A DNA stretch of 64,000 nt from DTU019 sp050949825 (GTDB taxonomy: Bacteria > Bacillota > Syntrophomonadia > Syntrophomonadales > Syntrophomonadaceae). The notes beneath the pieces are model-generated. The model saw only the letters and a program-made list of their open reading frames with translations, ran no database searches and had not been told where the DNA came from. Below, piece by piece: positions 32,774-41,164 of this stretch. Positions within the stretch are counted from its first letter, which is position 1; each line of letters opens with the position of its first letter. Both the position numbers and the translations under genes were made by a program. Location of the stretch: assembly GCA_050949825.1 (NCBI GenBank), contig JBMNGL010000007.1, positions 62,001-126,000 of the forward strand. The letters run 5' to 3'.

Positions 32774-32784
32774 GTCAGGTGGCG

Positions 32785-33141
32785 ATGTGGGGTGTGAAAT
32801 TAAAGTTTGAAAACCAAGCGGTAGAAAAGTGCTTTAGCGATTTCGATTTAATGAAAAGGCAAATAGGGAAAGATTTAACTAGGAGCACTAAGAAACGATA
32901 CGATCAACTAAAGGCTGCTGCTAATTTCGTTATCTATCTTACTACAGGGCTTGGAAAACCTCATCCATTGACGGGTAATTTAAAAGGATGTTACGGAATT
33001 AGTATTTCCGGTAATATAAGACTCGTTGTCAAACCCGATGTGGACAGTTTAGACCCCGCTTCTTTTAAAAAATGTGATTCGGTTATTATAAAGGGGGTGA
33101 TGGATTATCATGGTCAAAAAGACGAGTGGCTTATCTCGTGA
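32785..33141 (+). CDS. higB: HigB-type RelE-superfamily toxin
   Basis: About 118 residues. It matches the HigB killer family: VEKCFSDFDLMKRQIG, helical middle (YDQLKAAANFVIYL), then HPLTGNLKGCYGISISGNIRLVVKP, and a C-terminal strand (DSVIIKGVMDYH). HigB toxins cleave mRNA on the ribosome. The start is uncertain: GTG 32779, ATG 32785 and GTG 32794 are in frame; AGGTGG is at 32777-32782, which slightly favours the last. The gene overlaps higA by 32 bases. Toxin first is the usual higBA order. Confidence 0.8.
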   Translation: MWGVKLKFENQAVEKCFSDFDLMKRQIGKDLTRSTKKRYDQLKAAANFVIYLTTGLGKPHPLTGNLKGCYGISISGNIRLVVKPDVDSLDPASFKKCDSVIIKGVMDYHGQKDEWLIS

Positions 33142-34213
33142 ATTCATTATTCATCCAGGAGAGACTTTAATAGAAATCCTTGAGGATAGAGGGATGAGTC
33201 AGAGAGAATTAGCAGTAAGGACTGGTGTGACGGAACCGCATATTAGTAGTATAGTTAACTGTCAAAAAGCTATATCAGTTACCTTTGCTAAAAAAATGGA
33301 GTATGCCTTAGGTATTGATGCTAGTTTTTGGATCAACCTGCAGGCTAATTATGATAAAGAGCTGGCGGATTTTGAAGAACTCAATGACATTTCAGGTGAA
33401 GAGTTCGAGATTCTTAAAGGGCTAAATAGGATTATAGAACACCTCAAACAAATAGGATTCTTAGAACCGGAAGTGCACGGGCCTATGCTTGTCATTCAAC
33501 TGAGGAAACTTTTAAATATTAGTAGTCTAATACGAATACCAGAGGTCTCACAAGCAGGTGCCTATCGTTTGGCAACGGCCACTAATGTTGATCCATATGT
33601 CTTGTTTACATGGCTTAGAATGTGCGATTTGATAACAGATAACCAACAAATTGAACAAGGATTAGATATAGACAAGTTGGAAAAGAAAGTTCCTCTGATA
33701 AAAGAGCTAATGTTTGAAGATGTTGCCAAGGTTCAGCTTCGGCTGAAATCCTACTTGGCTGAATGTGGAATAAAGTTTTCCATCGTCAAACATTTTAGAG
33801 GTGCCCCGGTTCAGGGTGTGATTAAAAAGAACAATGATGGTACTTTAAGCTTGCTTATGACCACTAGGCGCAAGTTTGCAGATATATTTTGGTTCACTCT
33901 TTTTCATGAAATCGGACACATTATCAATGGGGATATTAAGGACAAATTGATTGACTACGACTTTGCAAAGAGTGAAGCAGAGGATAAAGCTGACGAATTT
34001 GCCACGAACACTTTAATCGACGCGGATGAATATGAAAGCTTTGTGGAAAAAGGAGATTTTTCACTGCTTTCAATCAAGCGATTTTGTGCCGAACAGAATA
34101 TTCCCCCCTATATCCTTATTGGCAGGCTCCAAAGGGATAAACACCTTAAATATAATCAATACTCTGCAGCGAAGGTTAAGTATGAGTTAAGGGCAAGCAG
34201 AGAATGTCAGTGA
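33110..34213 (+). CDS. higA: HigA-type antitoxin fused to an ImmA/IrrE (M78) metallopeptidase domain
   Basis: 367 residues in two parts. Residues 15-75 are a HigA helix-turn-helix (HPGETLIEILEDRGMSQRE, TGVTEPHISSIVN). Residues 200-345 resemble the ImmA/IrrE peptidase domain with zinc motif HEIGH at 266-270 and a downstream acidic helix with Glu ligands (AEDKADEFATNTL). A central segment (about 90-190) is of unknown fold. The DNA-binding end probably sits on the twin palindromes upstream. The peptidase may regulate the antitoxin by cleavage, which is inference. GGGGGTGATGG precedes the ATG within the toxin gene. Confidence 0.85.
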   Translation: MVKKTSGLSREFIIHPGETLIEILEDRGMSQRELAVRTGVTEPHISSIVNCQKAISVTFAKKMEYALGIDASFWINLQANYDKELADFEELNDISGEEFEILKGLNRIIEHLKQIGFLEPEVHGPMLVIQLRKLLNISSLIRIPEVSQAGAYRLATATNVDPYVLFTWLRMCDLITDNQQIEQGLDIDKLEKKVPLIKELMFEDVAKVQLRLKSYLAECGIKFSIVKHFRGAPVQGVIKKNNDGTLSLLMTTRRKFADIFWFTLFHEIGHIINGDIKDKLIDYDFAKSEAEDKADEFATNTLIDADEYESFVEKGDFSLLSIKRFCAEQNIPPYILIGRLQRDKHLKYNQYSAAKVKYELRASRECQ

Positions 34214-34330
34214 TATCATATCTTTGCACGGAGATAAAATCTAAAAAAGAAGCTCGCCATTTCCAGCGGCTTTCGTCGTTTTCTGGCTACGATCAAATGA
34301 CCACTCATTAGAGCGTAAATCTAAAAACCA

Positions 34331-34361
34331 AAGCATTTGCTAAACAGTAGGTGCTTTTTTT
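34331..34361 (+). terminator. Terminator after the higBA module
   Basis: AAGCATTTGCT-AAAC-AGTAGGTGCTT forms an imperfect stem, followed by TTTTTT. Confidence 0.7.
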
Positions 34362-34432
34362 ATGCCCATTTTTAAGGTGAGATTTCGTCCCCTCGTCACC
34401 TTCCGTCCCCTCCCTTTCGCGTGGTATGAAAC

Positions 34433-34473
34433 AGTGACCAAAATTTACCGGGCAAAAGTGGTCACTTTTTGCC
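34433..34473. repeat. Inverted repeats upstream of sigK, possibly a mobile-element remnant
   Basis: AGTGACCA at 34433-34440 and TGGTCACT at 34459-34466 are perfect complements. A second, overlapping stem GGCAAAAGTG/CACTTTTTGCC spans 34451-34473. A TGACCACT also occurs near 34299. These could be a solo IS end or a hairpin in the sigK leader. Confidence 0.45.
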
Positions 34474-34490
34474 GTTTTGGCTCATATAGT
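34461..34490 (+). promoter_or_regulatory. Possible SigE-type promoter of sigK
   Basis: -10-like CATATAGT at 34483-34490 (consensus CATACANT) and a poor -35 GTCACTTT 14 bases upstream. Placement 32 bases before the sigK start and the known SigE control of sigK make this plausible. Confidence 0.35.
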
Positions 34491-34521
34491 ATAAGGCGCT
34501 CTATTTTCGGGAGGTGGTTTT

Positions 34522-35226
34522 TTGAGCATCCTTACCGGGTTGTTAGCTATGCTAGCCTTGCTAAAGGGAAGCCTGTTATTGTTCGCCTATCTTAACAATC
34601 AGGTCTTTCCCCAGCCCTTGAAGGAGGAAGAAGAAAAACGGCAATTGGGCCTGCTCAAAGCAGGCAGCGAAGAAGCCCGCAACATTCTTATTGAACATAA
34701 TCTGCGCCTGGTGGCTCATGTGGTCAGAAAATATGAAAACAGCGGTGAAGATATGGAGGACCTGATCTCCATTGGCACCATAGGTCTCATCAAGGCCATC
34801 AAGACTTACAATGATGAACGTGCGGTCAGGCTGGCCACTTACGCTGCCCGCTGTATTGAGAACGAGGTGCTCATGCATTTACGCAACACTAAAAAATTGA
34901 AGCAAGAAGTGTCTATTTATGACCCCATCGGCTTCGATAAAGAAGGGAATGAAATCTCCCTCATTGATGTCTTGACAATGGACAACGAGATTATCGACAC
35001 CCTGGAAGTAAAGCTGCAGGAAGAGAAGGTGCGCAACACCATTGGTGTTTTATCAAGAAGGGAAAGACAAGTAATTGAAATGAGGTATGGTCTCTTCAAT
35101 GGACTAAAGGAGACACAACGGGAAATAGCCAGGAAAATGGGAATCTCCAGATCCTATGTATCCAGAATAGAAAAGCGTGCCTTGAAAAAACTTATTAACG
35201 AAATCAGTGTTCAGACTCCGGTCTAA
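34522..35226 (+). CDS. sigK: Sporulation sigma factor SigK (pro-form)
   Basis: Late mother-cell sigma factor, 234 residues. It starts with a hydrophobic pro-sequence (about residues 1-25, LTGLLAMLALLKGSLLLFAYL) that must be removed for activity. Region 2 includes NLRLVAHVVRKYENSGEDMEDLISIGTIGLIKA, and region 4 ends with REIARKMGISRSYVSRIEKRALKKL. The gene is continuous, so no skin element interrupts it, in contrast to B. subtilis and C. difficile. TTG start with GGGAGGTGG 6-7 bases upstream. Confidence 0.95.
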   Translation: MSILTGLLAMLALLKGSLLLFAYLNNQVFPQPLKEEEEKRQLGLLKAGSEEARNILIEHNLRLVAHVVRKYENSGEDMEDLISIGTIGLIKAIKTYNDERAVRLATYAARCIENEVLMHLRNTKKLKQEVSIYDPIGFDKEGNEISLIDVLTMDNEIIDTLEVKLQEEKVRNTIGVLSRRERQVIEMRYGLFNGLKETQREIARKMGISRSYVSRIEKRALKKLINEISVQTPV

Positions 35227-35595
35227 GAAGGCTGAACCGGTATTGCCGGCTGTTACTGGGACGTTATAGACAGGCCGATTATTAATGCCTCAACGGGTGC
35301 TCCATTTAACCTGCGAGATTTTCCTCACATTATTTACCATGTACGTGATATAATGCCATTGGATATGCAAGACGGGCATATAATCCAGCACACTCATGCA
35401 TGCGGATCCAAAGTGTTGCACAATAATTTAAGTAAAACAGGACCAAAGGCCCGGCATATTTGGCTGTTGTGTACTAAATGCTTGCAGGATTATTGGCGCC
35501 AGAGTAAAATAGTACTATAAATAAAAGATTGTTTTCATAATGCTGTTATAGGTTTTGCCGACTAAGGAAAAAGAAGCTTGATGGAGTGAAATATT
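35227..35595. other. Intergenic region, 369 bases, no gene recognised
   Basis: Between sigK and the PAS/GGDEF gene. A palindromic ACGTGATATAATG-type sequence with TATAAT at about 35349 and a few short stop-broken frames are all that is seen. No terminator or repeat copy is evident. Confidence 0.5.
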
Positions 35596-37875
35596 ATGGA
35601 CTCCCGGGATCGCTTAAAAGAAGGATTAGCCGAAGAAAACCTTGCCCGACGCGACCAGATTAATGAAGCCGCCGAGGCTAACAGCCGTTTAAAGGAAGAA
35701 TATGAACATCTGCTGCCAGGTAATATCAGGATGATGGAGAATCAGGAACGTGTGGAGTTAGCGCTGTGGGCTAGCCGGGAAGTTCTTTGGGATTGGAATA
35801 TAGTGACCGGCATGGTCTATGTTAATGATAGCTGGGCCAATATACTCGGTTATGAGTGGCAGGAATTGGAGCGGTCTTTGCAAGAATGGAAGGAATTGAT
35901 CCACCCGGAGGACCTGGATGCAATCTCCGACGCGTTGCAGGCTTATATCGATGGGCAGGACAAACATTATGAGGTGGAGTGCCGTGTAAAAGACGGTCAG
36001 GGCCAATGGATTCGGGTGCATCTCTCCGGAAAAATGATATTTAAAGATAAAAAGGGACGCACTTTAAGAACCCTGGGATTATGCCGACAAATCAAATCTA
36101 TACACAGCCCCGCATTCCCCTTCTTAAAAAATAAATTGCTGTGTCGGGGTATGGATGGGTTTTCTGAAATGCTGGTATACGAAGATTTAGACCATACCAT
36201 TATCTGGTGCAGTCAGGTTTGCAGGAAAGAAAGAGAAATTCCACCGCAGCACTTGTGGGGCGAGAAATGCTACAAAGTCTGGTTTAATCGTGAGGAGCCG
36301 TGCCTCAATTGCCTGGCGATAAGAGCTCGTGCGGAAGGGGCTGCAGCCAGCCGCGAGCTTACTTCATCTGATGGCAGGATATATGATCAACAAGCCTATC
36401 CGGTATTCGATGATGGGGGAAAACAGAAAGGTAGTTTGGTAATCATAAAGGATATAACCGAACAGTACCAGAAAAGCAAGGCTCTGGAACACAGTGAGCA
36501 GCGCTATCGGGCGCTGTTTGAGAACAACCCTATGGGTTTGTTTAAGTATGATGCTCAGGGCAACATCACCGACATAAACCAATATTTGCTCAACGTATTG
36601 GGCGCCTCTTGTAAGGAGGAGCTTAAACATCTGACGCAACTGGCGGCCTCAGACAAGGAGATGTCCCTGATAAAATATGAATTATTGGAAACGATCCGGG
36701 AAGGCAAAGCCGGCAACGGAGAAATACATTTTGTTTCATCCTGGGGGCGGGAAGTATGGCTGCAGTACAGGGCAAATCCGGTCTATGATCAGCAGGGCAA
36801 CGTGATTGAGGTGATTGTAGCCTGTGAAGAAATCAGTGAGCGCAAGCAGGCCGAGGAACGCATCCGCTATCTCAGTTTCAATGACCCGCTTACCGGGTTG
36901 TATAATCGCGCCTTCTTTTATGAGGAATTAAAGCGTTTGGACACGCAGCGACAGCTTCCCATGAGCATTATCATGGCCGATCTCAACAGCTTGAAACTGA
37001 TTAATGATGCCTTCGGTCATCAAAAGGGAGACGCCGTTCTCCGGGCTGCTGCTGATATGTTGCGGGCCTCCTGTCGCCATGAGGATATCATTGCCCGGCT
37101 GGGCGGAGATGAATTTGTGGTCTTGCTGCCCATAACCAGTGCCGAAGTGGCTGAAGAAATCTGCAGCCGCATCAAAAACAATTGCAAAAACCCCGGGGAA
37201 GGCGTAGAACAGGTCAGTCTGGCCGTGGGTATGGCAACCCGTACTGATATCAATCAAGACATGGAAGAGGTGCTGCGTGAAGCGGAAGACCGCATGTACC
37301 GCAACAAGCTCATAGAAAGTCGCAACATTCGCAGCTCATTTATTATTTCCCTGGAACGAACCTTGCGTGAAAAAAGCCATGAAACCGAAGAGCATACCTT
37401 GCGCTTGCAGAAGATGTCCAGTATGATTGGCAAAGGCATGAGAATGAGCGAGGCCGAGCTGGATGCCCTGAACCTGCTGGCGGCTTTACACGATATAGGC
37501 AAAATTGCCATCCCCAGTACTATTCTGGATAAAGCAGATCATCTCTCCGGAGAAGAATGGGATACCGTGAAAAGGCACTCCGAAATCGGTTATCGTATTG
37601 CCCTGTCCACCCCGGAACTGGTGCCGATCGCTGAAGCCATTCTAGCTCATCATGAGTTCTGGAATGGCAGTGGTTATCCGCTGGGCTTGCGAGAAGAAAA
37701 GATCCCCTTGCTTTCCCGTATCCTGGCCGTATGTGACGCTTATGATGTAATGGTTAACGGAAGGCCTTACCGGAATCCCATCAGCAAACAGGAGGCCTTA
37801 AAAGAACTGCAGCGTTGTGCCGGCACCCAGTTTGACCCCAGTGTGGTTAAGATTTTTATGGAAAAAATATCCTAA
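35596..37875 (+). CDS. PAS-PAS-PAS-GGDEF-HD-GYP signalling protein
   Basis: 759 residues, no membrane helix, so cytoplasmic. A short coiled coil (10-50) is followed by a PAS domain (about 52-165), a second PAS-like domain with a Cys-rich loop (KCYKVWFNREEPCLNCLA, about 185-290) and a third PAS (300-420). A GGDEF domain has RLGGDEFVV (active-site form) at about residue 505. The HD-GYP domain has LHDIGKIAIP, HHEFWNGSGYP and CDAYDVM. It could both make and break cyclic di-GMP or a related dinucleotide. The Cys pattern could bind a metal or sense redox state. Single gene before a strong terminator. Confidence 0.9.
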   Translation: MDSRDRLKEGLAEENLARRDQINEAAEANSRLKEEYEHLLPGNIRMMENQERVELALWASREVLWDWNIVTGMVYVNDSWANILGYEWQELERSLQEWKELIHPEDLDAISDALQAYIDGQDKHYEVECRVKDGQGQWIRVHLSGKMIFKDKKGRTLRTLGLCRQIKSIHSPAFPFLKNKLLCRGMDGFSEMLVYEDLDHTIIWCSQVCRKEREIPPQHLWGEKCYKVWFNREEPCLNCLAIRARAEGAAASRELTSSDGRIYDQQAYPVFDDGGKQKGSLVIIKDITEQYQKSKALEHSEQRYRALFENNPMGLFKYDAQGNITDINQYLLNVLGASCKEELKHLTQLAASDKEMSLIKYELLETIREGKAGNGEIHFVSSWGREVWLQYRANPVYDQQGNVIEVIVACEEISERKQAEERIRYLSFNDPLTGLYNRAFFYEELKRLDTQRQLPMSIIMADLNSLKLINDAFGHQKGDAVLRAAADMLRASCRHEDIIARLGGDEFVVLLPITSAEVAEEICSRIKNNCKNPGEGVEQVSLAVGMATRTDINQDMEEVLREAEDRMYRNKLIESRNIRSSFIISLERTLREKSHETEEHTLRLQKMSSMIGKGMRMSEAELDALNLLAALHDIGKIAIPSTILDKADHLSGEEWDTVKRHSEIGYRIALSTPELVPIAEAILAHHEFWNGSGYPLGLREEKIPLLSRILAVCDAYDVMVNGRPYRNPISKQEALKELQRCAGTQFDPSVVKIFMEKIS

Positions 37876-37892
37876 ACAGAAGGACGTTATAA

Positions 37893-37944
37893 GGGGGACG
37901 GGTTGTTGACACCCTTTGAAAAAGGTGTCAACAACCCGTCCCCC
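37893..37944. terminator. Perfect 21-bp inverted repeat, bidirectional terminator
   Basis: Arms 37893-37913 and 37924-37944 are exact complements (GGGGGACGGGTTGTTGACAC plus C on the left), with a 10-base loop. It lies between convergent genes. The lack of a long T run suggests it works by the very stable stem or is a repeat of the GGGGACG family. Confidence 0.8.
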
Positions 37945-37954
37945 CTGTTATGCC

Positions 37955-38569
37955 TCAGGCTTTAAGCAATTCGATGAAGTGCTGCAGGATGCGAGAAGTC
38001 AGGCCCCAGATAACTTCCCCTTCCCACATATAAAAATACTGCACATAATCTCCGGTGCGAAACGGATAGTTTCTCCCGTTGGGGATAAGTTCAAAAGGGA
38101 AATCATCTTCCATAACCGGTCGCATGGATATGTTATGAACCAGAGGTTCGGCCTCCAACAGGTAGGAAAGCGGCACAAAAAGCAACCGTTCAACTTCATC
38201 AAGGTTTAAATTTATCCTGTTACGATCCTTAATGAAGGCTAAAAACGGCACAATAATTGAACTGAAGGGGTGTACCATTACATCCAGGGGAGCCACGATT
38301 TCAATATCTTCAGGGGTTAGCCCCAACTCCTCGCAGGTTTCTCTTATGGCAATAGCCCTGGCGCCTTTATCCCCGGGTTCCGGCACACCACCGGGAAAGC
38401 ATATTTCGCCGGGTTGGCGGTTTAAAGTAGCGGCCCGTTTTTCAAAAACCACATATATTTCCTGATTTTCTTTAATCAGAGGCAATATTACGGCTGATTT
38501 TGAGGTTTGTTCATGACCGAGCACCTTGGCCCGGCGGCCTCTAAAAGAACGAATTTTCTCCTCCAGCAT
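37955..38569 (-). CDS. NUDIX hydrolase, CoA pyrophosphatase type
   Basis: About 205 residues. Has the CoA-pyrophosphatase pattern LNRQPGEICFPGG followed by the Nudix box GGVPEPGDKGARAIAIRETCEELGL (split here only in description), with the REXXEE-like RETCEE. These enzymes split CoA and its derivatives into phosphopantetheine and 3',5'-ADP. The open frame starts upstream at 38638, but GGGGGAG precedes the ATG at 38569, whose product begins MLEEKIRSF. It is 19 bases downstream of the lipoprotein gene on the same strand. Confidence 0.87.
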   Translation of the reverse strand: MLEEKIRSFRGRRAKVLGHEQTSKSAVILPLIKENQEIYVVFEKRAATLNRQPGEICFPGGVPEPGDKGARAIAIRETCEELGLTPEDIEIVAPLDVMVHPFSSIIVPFLAFIKDRNRINLNLDEVERLLFVPLSYLLEAEPLVHNISMRPVMEDDFPFELIPNGRNYPFRTGDYVQYFYMWEGEVIWGLTSRILQHFIELLKA

Positions 38570-38588
38570 AAGCTCCCCCAAGAATTGT

Positions 38589-39245
38589 TTACGGCATGAC
38601 CTTATATTGCAAAAGTGATGAAGATATAACGGCATCACCCGATTTGAACTCGCGTTTAACCAGGCCTACGTTTTCTTTATAGAATTCCGTTACCACACTG
38701 TCCGGGGTATAGGCCTCCACCTGCAGGCATTTTTCAAATTTGCCTGCCGGGGTGGCAACAGTTGCATCAAGGGATACAATCCTTTTCTCGATGGCGGCGT
38801 TGGTCCAGGTTGTACCTGCTGTAAGCGGTGCTTTAATCAGAATGGTGTTGTCGTTGCCTATAAAGTCAGGCCTGTTGAGAAGATTGTCCGGCTGGTATTC
38901 TTCCCCTTTAAAGAAGATCCGCGTTACCGCATCAGGACTGACCTCAAATACGGCACTGCTGACCGTGCCGCCATTGGATTCTTTGAACTGGCCGCGATTA
39001 TCCCGGCTAAAAATGACTTCCCGGGTAAATGAAGCATATTCATTCCCCTCGCCCTGATAAGTCCAACTGCTCCCTGCCGTAACCGGAAAATAGGATTGAA
39101 CAGTTATTGCCGCCGGGTGCGGGGCGTTGTTTCCCGGTGCGGCAGGTTCATTTCCCGCCGGCGGTGCAGCCGTTTGGGCGCAGCCTGCTGCCAGGACCAA
39201 CAGCAGAATCATTCCGAATTGAAGTAGTCGGCGCATAAATTGCAT
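38589..39245 (-). CDS. Lipoprotein, unknown function
   Basis: 218 residues. The signal peptide (RRLLQFGMILLLVLAAGC) ends in the lipobox LAAGC, so Cys would be lipidated and the protein anchored on the outer face of the membrane. A Pro/Ala-rich linker follows, then a beta-rich domain (YFPVTAGSSWTYQGEGNEY...) that recalls secreted beta-barrel domains of Firmicutes. AAAGGTGGC precedes the ATG at 39245; the frame could extend to 39257. It is followed by the NUDIX gene. Confidence 0.8.
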   Translation of the reverse strand: MQFMRRLLQFGMILLLVLAAGCAQTAAPPAGNEPAAPGNNAPHPAAITVQSYFPVTAGSSWTYQGEGNEYASFTREVIFSRDNRGQFKESNGGTVSSAVFEVSPDAVTRIFFKGEEYQPDNLLNRPDFIGNDNTILIKAPLTAGTTWTNAAIEKRIVSLDATVATPAGKFEKCLQVEAYTPDSVVTEFYKENVGLVKREFKSGDAVISSSLLQYKVMP

Positions 39246-39548
39246 GCCACCTTTCATTTATTATACCTATTATAAGTTGAAAAGCCGGGTAATTCCATGC
39301 CCTTCCAGTGCTTACAGCCTGGCCTGCCGGGTATACTATGGCAGAGCAACCGGTAACTTATAAGAAAAGCTGACCCTTTTTAAAGGAGATACAACTTTAG
39401 TATAGTATTTTTTATAATATACAGTATTATTATTTACCGGGAAGATCTTTGTAATAAACGCGTTCAATTAACAATAAGATATCGGTATCTATAAATCTCA
39501 TCAGCCTGTAGTGGTGGTTTGCCGGCAATAGATTTAGGGGGGGGTTTT
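39246..39548. other. Divergent intergenic region, no gene recognised
   Basis: AT-rich 303 bases between the lipoprotein gene (minus) and the GalT-like gene (plus). It has TATAAT-like strings (TTTTTTATAATATAC at about 39408), but no -35 pairing could be fixed. Confidence 0.5.
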
Positions 39549-40571
39549 TTGCCTGAATTGCGTAAGGATATGGTCAGAGACAACTGGGTGGTGATTGTGG
39601 CGGACCATGCCCTGAAACCAGCCGACTTCCCTATTAATCGCAATCATATTGCTGTACAATTCGATGGTAGTGACTGCCCTTTTTGTGAAGGACATGAAGC
39701 ATGTACCACCGAGGAAATCGCGGCTGTACGCTTGCAAGGCACTCAGCCCGATACGCCGGGATGGCTGGTAAGAAGCGTACCCAATAAATTTGCGGCTTTT
39801 AACCTGGAAGGCGATTTGCAGCACAAAACATCCGGTTTTCATGAGAGTGTCAATGGTTTGGGTCACCATGAGGTGGTGGTTGAGACCCCCTGGCATTATC
39901 AGGAAATACATCAGCGCAGCCCAGAGCACATTGGCCACCTGTATCGTTTGTTGCGGCAAAGGTATCAGGTTTTAAAGGGTGATAAGCGCCTCAAGTATAT
40001 ACAGATTTATAAGAATCGCGGGCTGTTTGCCGGGGCTTCTCAGCAGCACAGCCACAGTCAGATTCTGGCCTATCCCATGGTGCCGGTGCAAAATGTGGGT
40101 ATAGGACGTTATTACCAGCAGCACCAGCGTTGCTTGATATGTGATACCATAAAGGAGGAAATCAGCAATAGGGAGCGCATCATATTGGAAAGCGAATATT
40201 TTTTACTATTGTGTCCCTATGCTTCCAGATTTTCCTATGAAACCTGGATCATACCCAAAGCTCACAAAGAGCATTTTGGCGATATCTCTGACCATGAAAT
40301 AGAGGATCTGGCTGTTCTTACCAAAGAGTATATCGGGGTCATGATGAGCGCCCTGGAACAGCCGGCCTACAATATTATTGTCAACAGCGCCCCGGTTAAC
40401 AGTGGCGATAGCAGGGGCTATCACTGGTTTATGGAAATCATACCCCGCTTGATGGTTATGAATGCGGTGGAAATTGCCACCGATTTTTACATGAATCCTG
40501 TAGCCCCGGAATTATCTGCGCAGATTTTGGGTCAAGCCATAGAAAGCAATTGTAAGGCAAGAAATACATGA
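39549..40571 (+). CDS. GalT-like hexose-1-phosphate uridylyltransferase / HIT-fold nucleotidyltransferase
   Basis: About 340 residues. It has two HIT-like halves: CPFCEGHE and LRKDMVRDNWVVI at the N-terminus, then FAGASQQHSHSQILAYP with the catalytic HSHSQ motif, and a C-terminal half with CLICDTI and YHWFMEIIPR. The pattern agrees with GalT/DUF4931-type enzymes that transfer UMP between sugar phosphates. No other Leloir genes are near. The TTG at 39549 follows AGGGGGGGG at 39536-39544. It overlaps the next gene by 4 bases (ATGA). Confidence 0.85.
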   Translation: MPELRKDMVRDNWVVIVADHALKPADFPINRNHIAVQFDGSDCPFCEGHEACTTEEIAAVRLQGTQPDTPGWLVRSVPNKFAAFNLEGDLQHKTSGFHESVNGLGHHEVVVETPWHYQEIHQRSPEHIGHLYRLLRQRYQVLKGDKRLKYIQIYKNRGLFAGASQQHSHSQILAYPMVPVQNVGIGRYYQQHQRCLICDTIKEEISNRERIILESEYFLLLCPYASRFSYETWIIPKAHKEHFGDISDHEIEDLAVLTKEYIGVMMSALEQPAYNIIVNSAPVNSGDSRGYHWFMEIIPRLMVMNAVEIATDFYMNPVAPELSAQILGQAIESNCKARNT

Positions 40572-41086
40572 TCAACAAACTGTATCCTGACTTATATGTC
40601 ACCTCACTTATCGATATCCCCCTGGATGCATTGCGAAGGCAGCATATTCGAGCCTTTATACTGGATCTTGATAATACTATCACCGAGTGGAACAGCAATG
40701 TGATTCACAGTGGGGTGGGGGACTGGTTTCAAACCATTAAAGAGGCAGGATTCAAGGCCTGCATTCTGTCAAATAATAAGGAACAGCGCTGCCTGGCTGT
40801 AGCCAATCATTTGGAGATTCCATTTATCTACAAGGCCCAAAAGCCTCGCCGCGCTTCTTTTTACCGCGCCCTGGAGATGATGGGGGTCAAAGCGGAAGAA
40901 ACGGCGGTGATCGGTGATCAGATTTTCACCGATGTCCTGGGTGGGAATCGTGCCGGTCTGTTTACTATTCTGGTAACACCTATGGCGAGCAGGGAATTTC
41001 TCGGCACCAAGATTTCTCGTGCTATGGAGAAAATAGTTTTGTATCGCCTGAAGCGTAAACAGAAGCGCGAAAAGAAACGTTCCTGA
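40568..41086 (+). CDS. yqeG: YqeG family HAD-IIIA phosphatase
   Basis: 172 residues. HAD motifs: FILDLDNTI (motif I with DxDxT), LSNN, KAQKPR and GDQIFTDVLGGNRAG. YqeG proteins are conserved in Firmicutes and often precede aroE, as here. They are related to phosphatidylglycerophosphate phosphatase Gep4/Pgp1. The tail is very basic (RLKRKQKREKKRS). It is coupled to the upstream gene by the ATGA overlap and followed by aroE 78 bases later. Confidence 0.92.
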   Translation: MINKLYPDLYVTSLIDIPLDALRRQHIRAFILDLDNTITEWNSNVIHSGVGDWFQTIKEAGFKACILSNNKEQRCLAVANHLEIPFIYKAQKPRRASFYRALEMMGVKAEETAVIGDQIFTDVLGGNRAGLFTILVTPMASREFLGTKISRAMEKIVLYRLKRKQKREKKRS

Positions 41087-41164
41087 CTAGCTGCCCGGAC
41101 CATAATGCACCAGCCCTGTTTTACGGTCAGGTTAAGTTGATATATTGATTCTTTAGAGGAAGCC

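Noticed and set aside
34362..34595. A 77-codon plus-strand frame before sigK
   Set aside because: It runs over the inverted repeats and into the sigK start in another frame; no family match.
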